Source: Spirometra erinaceieuropaei
Taxonomy: Eukaryota > Platyhelminthes > Cestoda > Diphyllobothriidea > Diphyllobothriidae
Length of the DNA: 64,000 nucleotides
Direction: 5' to 3'
Assembly: GCA_902702965.1 (NCBI GenBank)
Contig: CACRXP010001286.1
Location: 41,455-105,454 of the forward strand
Part shown: positions 57,871-64,000 of the stretch, one piece after another
How the letters are laid out: every line of letters begins with the position of its first letter
Numbering within the stretch: position 1 is the stretch's first letter
Position numbers and translations under genes: made by a program
Notes under the pieces: model-generated
Seen by the model: only the letters and a program-made list of their open reading frames with translations
The model's database searches: none
Told to the model about the DNA's origin: nothing

Positions 57871-59264
57871 TGTAAGTTGTTTAATGTATTCATACTATAA
57901 GTCATTTTGCTCATCTAGCTAAGAGCTAGCTGAATTTGTCTATAATTTTTAATTTGGTCTACCTCTTGACTATTTGCATCCCAGAGAAACTTGAGTGTCA
58001 GGTCGACAACAATGAATATTTCAGATATACTGTTTTATTCGGGATTGTTTGTGCCTTATTACTGACCCAACAGTAAATTACACCATTTTTGAAGCTTAAT
58101 ATAACTGGTGATGAAAACTGGCGCTGTTATGCGGACGTGAAACGACATGAAAAAGGCCAAAACCCCAACAATCAAGCAACTCCCAGAACCAAACCTGATC
58201 TCAAGCCTCGCAAGTGGATGTTGCGTGTGTGGTAGGATATTGAGGGAGTTAGCTACTATGAATTTGTTGAAAAGAATCAGACCATTAATATGGAGCTTTT
58301 CAATTTACTGTTTAGCCGTCTTGACAAAGCAATTTTAACAAAAATGTTCGAACAACTGAAATAGTGTCATTTTGCTTCATAAAAACGCCAGGCCTCAATT
58401 CGCAAAATCCACCAAAAATGTCATTAAATAACGTGATTTGGTTTTTCTTTCGCATTCGCCATATTTTCCGGACCTTGTTACATCAGGTCACCATATTCTT
58501 CTTTCACTTGAAAACAATTTGACTGGAGTATCCTTCAATAACGACGCATATCTTCAAAAATTGATTAGTGAGTTTTGCGCCGAAAACCGCGAATGTCTTC
58601 AAGCGCGGAATTAAAAAACTACATTAACGATGGGTGGAGGTTGTAAACAATGAGGAGAACACATAATTGGTTATTTTTGCGCTAGAATTTTGAATAAGTG
58701 AAAAGCGCACAAAAGTATGGGACAACTCAATATTTAAGAAAATTTTGGAAGGCCTTGTCGTCTTGAAGCCTGTCCAAGGGCTGTATCAGAAAAGCAGGTC
58801 TTTAGAGGCATTTAGAGATACAAGAGCCGTTTAGTACCAAGGCAGTCAGTTACTCAGAGGCGGTAAACCGGACAACAGAATCGTCTTAATCTCTGTGTGT
58901 CGACAAGAATATGCCATTACTTTGGGGACAGGGCATTTAAAGGGTGAACCAATCGGTCAAAGCATAAACAACGTTTCATATCCCCACACAGCGTTGTTGA
59001 TGTTGCAAGGCTTAAAATTTCTTTCCTTGGCGCAACCCTTCAGTGGTTCAAATTCCTGGTCAAGCCGTTCTTCAGCGGAGGGCGGTTAATTGGGACAGCT
59101 CCCTGAACGGTTGATAGCCTCTAGATGTTAGATTCGACAGTCGAAGTTTGCATTCACCGCTTGACGCCCCAGTCCGAGTTTTCAGGATTCAGTCGGTCAG
59201 TGTCGGGGGGCAGTCTGTTTCTATGCCGATAAGAATGCGCTATGTCCTAGCCTCGCTATGGCTT
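57871..59264. other. Unassigned stretch
   Basis: It may contain the body of the element that starts at 57763, but no transposase motif can be read. Short open frames only. Confidence 0.35.
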
Positions 59265-59420
59265 GTGGTACATGTAGCGGGGACAAGATTGCCCGTGGCA
59301 CGCGTAGAGGGCCTATTTATCTCTGTCAGCCACTCTCCCCCCAATCTCCCCACCAACTGGTTGAGAGACTCAGACAATCGATTGGCACATGGAAGAGGGG
59401 AGGGTGGGAGAGCAAAGTAG
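59265..59420 (+). repeat. Short dispersed repeat, copy 2
   Basis: GGCACGCGTAGAGGGCCTAT, TCTGTCAGCCACTC and GACAATCGATTGG match 43140-43240. A third, weaker copy is at 59655-59745 (GTGTGGCACGTGTAGATGG, TTTGTCAGCTACAGC). Confidence 0.5.
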
Positions 59421-59654
59421 CCATTGGAAATCCCATCCCCAACGGCGCATGCATCGCCGTAATATATCTGACTCGACTGTATCTGTTACGATGCGCCGAG
59501 TGTCGTGACTCGGAACACTGCAACTGACCGGATAACTCAGTCCTCATTGGAGCATTCTGGAGTGACCAGAGGACTGAGAGTCAGGCTGCCTCTCAGATGC
59601 CAACCCTACGTTATTTCCATTTGTGCGATATCCAATCCTCCCTCACACAAGTCT

Positions 59655-59745
59655 GGTAAATGATACGAAAACCGGCTCGTGTGTGGCACGTGTAGATGGA
59701 CTGTTTAACTTTGTCAGCTACAGCATCCGCCTCCACCTCCAGTCG
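59655..59745 (+). repeat. Short dispersed repeat, copy 3 (partial)
   Basis: CCGGCTCGTGTGTGGCACGTGTAGATGGACTG and TTTGTCAGCTAC correspond to the middle of the copy at 59265-59420. The rest is lost. Confidence 0.45.
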
Positions 59746-59845
59746 TGATGACACTGCCCTACCATCGAAGCAGGATGGGTGAGGAGAAAGAACTATGAAC
59801 TAGTTCACGGAACCGTGCCTACCTCTTGAGGCGCATGATGGAAGT

Positions 59846-60644
59846 TGTTGCTTGGTAACAATCGGGAGATGGCACCCGAAAAAATCCGTTACCTAGAAAT
59901 AATACATTTAACAGTGGATTCTAACGCCTTCAGGCTATATCAGCGGCTGCAGGCCTACTTTCACGCACTACTTGGACTTTCCGCGACGGCCTAGCATGGA
60001 CTGGCCGAACGAACATTGCAGGAGGTTAAATAGACGATGGTCGCTGTTACCCAACATCCCCCATCGTTACACACGTGCACATGAATATACGGCATACATT
60101 CGCATTATGGCAGTTGATTACGTAACAGAAACACTTTTAAATAGGATAAGTCTACACAACAGGGGAAAGGAACAGTTCCCAGGCATCTGTCAAAGACATG
60201 GCATTGAGGCCAAATCAAAGACGATACTGTACTTCGTCTATATGAGCCCACATTGCTCGACCACATACGGTGCCTCCCTTGGGGAGTTTCCTTTTCAGTC
60301 TACTCCAGTATGCTTCAATGGCATTGGTGTGCCGTTCGGTGGTAGGGTCCTTGAAGTTCTTTGAGTGGTTAACAGAGAAATGTAGACAACCTTCTGAGGG
60401 AAGACGATTGTACGCCTTCCGTTACCACTATAATGCCTTTGTCGATCCATTTTGTAATAACGGAACGGAGAGCGGACCAACTTCGATCACCCACCTGTTC
60501 AACTACGTCTTTCTGTCGGCTAGTATCGTACATCCTCACCAGCCACCACACATAAAACCCCTATTACCACCTGTCCCGTAAGACAGGCTGCTTTGGTTAG
60601 GCGGATTTTTTTGGGTGCCATCTCCCGATTGTTACCTGTTGCTT
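59846..60644 (-). mobile_element. Merlin (IS1595/ISXO2-like) DNA transposon with 8-bp target duplication
   Basis: The element occupies 59854-60636 (783 bp). Both ends begin GGTAACAATCGGGAGATGGC and continue with one mismatch through the next 15 bases, giving inverted terminal repeats of at least 35 bp. TGTTGCTT at 59846-59853 is repeated at 60637-60644, an 8-bp target-site duplication, as expected for Merlin elements (8-9 bp). It encodes a broken transposase on the minus strand. At 783 bp it is shorter than an autonomous element, so the N-terminal part of the transposase is probably deleted. Confidence 0.9.
60151..60545 (-). pseudogene. Merlin/ISXO2-like transposase fragment
   Basis: On the minus strand one frame reads DRSWSALRSVITKWIDKGII and VVTEG (about 60490-60400), the strand that in this DDE family normally carries VVTDGW; the Asp is Glu here. 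A frameshift follows, after which HFSVNHSKNFKDP, HTNAIEAYWSRLKRKLPKGG (about 60360-60280) and MWAHIDEVQYRL appear, the conserved C-terminal half of IS1595/ISXO2-type transposases, including the last catalytic Glu in NAIEAYW. A TGA follows VQYRL and a TAG ends the readable part near 60151. The N-terminal DNA-binding region and the first catalytic Asp are missing. It could not encode an active enzyme. Confidence 0.88.
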
Positions 60645-61289
60645 ATGACGATCAGCACAGTCACGCCCGAAAGAAGCGCCTCAACACAGCCCACGAATGC
60701 TGATTCCTCAGGTCGGAGAGTTTGCTTATGTTGCATTTAGTCTCCGCCGAGGATTGTTTCAAGATCTATCATCTGTGGACCCACGGAATAGCTACATAGT
60801 CTACTAGGCAGACCCCGTCATCCCGACACTCACGCATGAAAACCGAAATAAGTTTTGAACGTTATTTACTGACGTTCATTTGATCCAGTACGCGAGCACA
60901 CCACTTAGCCGGGGGGGGGTGCACACAGCACAAATAGGATTGTGCATCTCAGGTCCCATCTGCCACTTATAATCGTCTGGCGCAGACAGCACTGAGTCCT
61001 TAATTTAAGCACAGATCTGTAATTCAAAAGCTGTTCGTAAGAACATATGCTTTTTGGAGTCCTCAAGTTAATTCCTCCTTTATTTGGAGAGGCGAGGCAG
61101 TCTTCTTGCAAAGACGATCTACCCGCTACTTGTTAGAGAAGTGAGGCAGTGGGGAGCAATATGATTCAGTGGAGGACACGAAGTAATCCTTCTTTAGGCA
61201 ACGCTAAACAGCAAACCTAAAAGGGGAAACGCTGAAGCAAACGATGTCACTACTGACTAAGTATATACTGCGGTACGGCCTCTGTCGTG
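60645..61289. other. Unassigned stretch
   Basis: It has a G run (about 60911-60920). No other feature recognised. Confidence 0.35.
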
Positions 61290-61660
61290 CAAATGCCAGT
61301 ACGACCGTCAATCCCAAAAATGTCCCCCATGAGCCTCATAGCACAGTGGACGCATGGAGGATTTACTGATAATGGACTTGCTCTGCATCAACCTCACTCA
61401 CTCCTCCTCTCCCTCTTGGGCCCGGCGTCGTGACAGGATCAAGAAGACCGCGGGGTGGTAGAGGGCACAGATGTCCGGCGCGATATGAGTCCGCACCTAG
61501 GCGTGCTGTCACGTCCCCTGGTTTGCATACAACAGGAAAAGAGGACGACTCGGATTCCAAATGGGTGGGTGTGCCATAAAGGCTACTACAAGGAGGAGCC
61601 CCTGACGTCTGAGTCTCGGTCCCCCAGTTCGCCACTCCACAAAAGGCACATATAGGGTTG
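61290..61660 (+). repeat. Single unit of the GC-rich repeat family
   Basis: It shares TCAACCTCACTCACTCC, GGGCCCGGCGTCGTGACAGG, ATCAAGAAGACCG, GTGGTAGAGGGCACAG and CCCCTGGTTTGCATACAACAG with the array at 16340-17530, in the same order. It is a solitary unit 44 kb from the array. Confidence 0.65.
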
Positions 61661-61754
61661 ACTGCGAAGTCCGAACTCACGAATTCCGTCTACAAAGCAG
61701 AGAAGCAGATTCTCTTGACAGCTACTGTCAGGAATACTCTAAGCACGTCGGGAA

Positions 61755-61860
61755 GGCTGGCTGTTCGGAAGACGAGGATTCGATCACTGGAACGAGAAAT
61801 TTATTGGCCTGACTTTTCGGATTCTCACTCGAATCCATCATCAGAGACATTCGCAGATAA
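61755..61860 (-). repeat. Orphan PLE-type terminus, best preserved hairpin
   Basis: On the minus strand the sequence reads CTGATGA, T, GGATTC-GAGTGA-GAATCC, GAAA, AGTCAGGCC. The hairpin stem GGATTC/GAATCC is perfect. Upstream on the same strand is an AT-rich segment without the TATAAAT found in other copies. No PLE coding sequence adjoins. Confidence 0.65.
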
Positions 61861-63289
61861 AGATGTTATAATTCGTACCATTTGGTTAGCCGACCATGTG
61901 CTCATTTTCTATGCGATCTCAGCTCCCTGTGAAAGCGGCGGATCTCCGAGAAACGTCCTGTCTGCCCTGACTGGGGCTTCTTTTCAGTCAGCAGAACAGC
62001 CGCCTTTTCTGAATTTACCACTGTTTCCAAATGGGATTTGAGTTTTCACTGAGAACAACGTTCAAAGGTAGATCAACTAAACAGTCCCCTTCACGTGCAT
62101 GACCTCTGAAAGGACATATGTCGGGCCACTCTCAGTTCACGGCGTCACCGACTGAAAACAGCAGACAGTCAGCGCTTTACCGTGCACTGAGTTGACCCCT
62201 GCCTGCCGCCAGCTCAACAACACGAAATCGAGACTAGAGGACTGGCTGTAAAAACTATTTCAAAAAACAAAGAAACCCACATGTAGACTCGCAGGCTGCA
62301 AAGCGTTTAGCCAAAGGGGGACGCAGCAGGCCGACTTAATAAGCTGGTCAACTGGAACTCGGAGCTTTAAACAACCTTGTTAGCATTCTGAGACCGACTC
62401 AGAGTTAGGGCCTGGTTGATTAGCAGAGACAAACGATCCCCTGATATCTGCCTCAGCGACCCTTGGTGCTGTCAATAACATCTCCGTTAAATTACCGCCG
62501 ACGAAGCGTGCGTCCGTGAGAACACCGGCGTTATAAGTCAGGGTTGTGTGGAACCTTGTCGGTAGAGGCGGTACTAACTGTAAACACTGTCAATCATGAG
62601 TGCCATGAGAACTCTGCATGTGGCGTGTTTAACTTGATAAGTAGATTTCCATTCTACCGATATCTGAGACACTCTTTAACCAAAGCGCCGGTGAGTAATG
62701 CAGCGTAGACAATAAGGAGAGTTACAATTCCCTGGTCGTACGCCTTTCGAGAGCTCAAATCAAAGAAACTTGTATGGATTTTATGCAGACCCCGAGGCTG
62801 TTTTAAGAATGAGATCCCGCGGTTACCAGACCAGCAGTTGTTCAAGATACACCCTTTTATGTTGGCTCGTATATTAGCCCCATGGAGCCAAAAGCTCAGC
62901 GGCTGAAATCTGAACCTCGGAGGCACACGTTCACAAATGAAAGACTAACTACGATCTTGCAATAATTAATGACTGCGGATTTGCGCCATTAAAGCAAGAA
63001 GATTTATGGGCGCCTGTGCTACTCTTGTGCGTCAAATAGACGCTAGTCGTGTAATTCACATTTCTGTACTGATTTTAAACGATCAAGTAAATTACATGTG
63101 TTGTTTAACTTAGAAATTATTTTGGAAAGGCTCCTCCCTTCAGGGAGCATTCCTGGGAAATTAGAGCTGTTTTCAATTGGTAATTGAAACTAACGGATAG
63201 CCTAAAAGAATGGTTTGTAACGCCATATTTATAAGGTGTAACTTTAGTCAGAACTTCTGTGTGTGTGGTAGGAAACCAATAGATTATTC
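61861..63289. other. Unassigned stretch
   Basis: No motif; a minus frame at 62654-62926 has no recognised family. Confidence 0.35.
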
Positions 63290-63560
63290 TTCGCCCGTCT
63301 CTGAATGGTGGAGTACCCGATCTGAAGTAACAGAGAATACCAGGTGGCAAAGCGCAGACGAACGTCAGTTCGAATAACTGCTTGAGACCCGTCTGATTAA
63401 AACTGTCCGAGGACCAGCGGTGCAGTTCATGTGTGCATGCTTGTGTTTCTGGTCCCGAAGGATGATCAGGGTTGTGACTGTCTGAATAAAGGCAGAATAA
63501 GGTCAACGTAGTTTTTAATTGATCTAAACACATTCTCTGCCATCAACCCTCTTCTATGAA
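63290..63560 (+). repeat. Retroposon-like repeat, second copy
   Basis: It matches 1590-1850 in the same orientation (CCCGATCTGAAGTAACAGAGAAT, TTCTGGTCCCGAAGGATGATCAGGGTTG, CTGTCTGAATAAAGGCA, CATTCTCTGCC). The inner stem of the hairpin is kept as GAAC/GTTC, while the loop changed from TTCG to GTCA. The minus-strand open frame covering it (63117-63533) is a by-product. Confidence 0.6.
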
Positions 63561-63594
63561 TATAAATGCTTTACTTTGTACCGACAAAACGAGA

Positions 63595-63780
63595 AAGACT
63601 GCAAAAGCCCCTTTTGGCTTATCAGCGGTCATCAGTCGGCCATACCTAACCGGGGTCTCACAGTGACTGGCACCCATTTCAGCATCAATTCCTGCTCGCT
63701 ATACGACTACCTTCGTGACTTCTAGATTGCGCCTCAAGGTAAATCAGGACGAAGAAATACCGTAACCCAATCGGTGGATC
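63595..63780 (-). repeat. SINE-like repeat, copy 3
   Basis: On the minus strand it reads GGTATGGCCGACTGATGACCG, CGCT-GATA-AGC hairpin and CCAAAAGGGGC, the same order as 50583-51060. Its other part (ACCGTAACCCAATCGGTGGA) corresponds to 23790 and 26385. Confidence 0.55.
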
Positions 63781-63830
63781 TAATTTCACTCGGGATAATT
63801 TTCATAGATGTTTCGGCAAATTTTGTATAA

Positions 63831-63930
63831 TTCATATTGACACAACTGGCTGTACTAAAGCTTTCCCCTAGCTGTCATGGGTTCAAATTCCACCGAGGCG
63901 CCGAGTTTTTCACAGTTGGGTCAATATGAA
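63831..63930 (+). repeat. tRNA-like core enclosed by an 18-bp inverted repeat
   Basis: TTCATATTGACACAACTG (63831-63848) is inverted at 63913-63930 with one mismatch. Between them ACTGGCTGTACTAAAGC (A-box-like) and GGGTTCAAATTCCACC (a very good B box and T-arm) lie at roughly tRNA spacing. The anticodon region does not fold into a 5-bp arm, and no acceptor stem of tRNA type is found, so this is a tRNA-derived repeat and not a tRNA gene. Confidence 0.6.
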
Positions 63931-64000
63931 TTGCTAATTTTTCCTGATCGCAACCGACAGGACGTTGGGTCCGGGGTTAAGTCGTATAATGTTCAACTCA

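Noticed and set aside
63117..63533. A 138-codon minus-strand frame
   Set aside because: It is largely antisense to the repeat shared with 1.6 kb and is not open in that copy.
63855..63900. Possible tRNA gene
   Set aside because: The B box is good, but no acceptor stem or regular anticodon arm can be folded, and the segment is enclosed by an inverted repeat.

Overview
This window looks like accessory, repeat-saturated DNA from a eukaryote with a low-density genome, most probably a parasitic flatworm. A tapeworm is my best guess; a trematode cannot be excluded. The reasons are the mixture of degenerate CR1/Jockey-like LINEs, many Penelope-like element (PLE) fragments with GIY-YIG endonuclease domains, TTAGGG-type telomere-like tracts, tRNA-derived short repeats, and long stretches with no gene. 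There is no bacterial gene organisation, operon, CRISPR array or rRNA. The organism assignment is inference.

About one seventh of the window is a single family of foldback elements. Eight full or near-full copies and several partial ones start with CAGTAGGTGGGC or a variant, usually sit between TA dinucleotides, and have about 365-bp inverted arms around a core of about 260 bp. Four copies measure 991, 991, 992 and 991 bp. The ends fit a non-autonomous Tc1/mariner-type element.

Retroelements: a CR1/Jockey-like LINE at 2.95-4.83 kb whose reverse transcriptase (RT) active site reads YVDG instead of a DD motif; a second LINE at 37.65-41.07 kb with a damaged endonuclease and an intact FADD motif; and nine PLE pieces at 20.2, 22.0, 27.1, 28.7, 31.4, 35.3, 46.1, 48.8 and 51.2 kb. 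Two PLE pieces are enclosed by inverted terminal repeats that contain a CTGATGA-hairpin-GAAA block. That block recalls the hammerhead ribozymes known from PLEs elsewhere, and orphan copies of the terminus occur at 2.1, 9.0, 19.7, 43.7 and 61.8 kb.

DNA transposons: besides the foldback family there is one structurally complete Merlin (IS1595/ISXO2-like) element at 59854-60636, with inverted ends, an 8-bp target duplication and a frameshifted transposase on the minus strand.

Other repeats are a 1-kb tandem repeat (23.9-26.05 kb, plus the first 730 bases), a GC-rich tandem array (16.3-17.5 kb), a rearranged inverted-repeat cluster (17.9-18.5 kb), degenerate telomere-like tracts, tRNA-derived short repeats (26.1, 50.6, 50.9, 63.6 and 63.83 kb) and an assembly gap next to a GGT microsatellite (44.84-44.91 kb).

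Only one open frame looks like a host gene: a 137-codon minus-strand frame at 53051-53464, with an acceptor-like CAG just before its ATG and an AATAAA downstream. No genes work together as a pathway here; the main relationships are insertions of one element into another.
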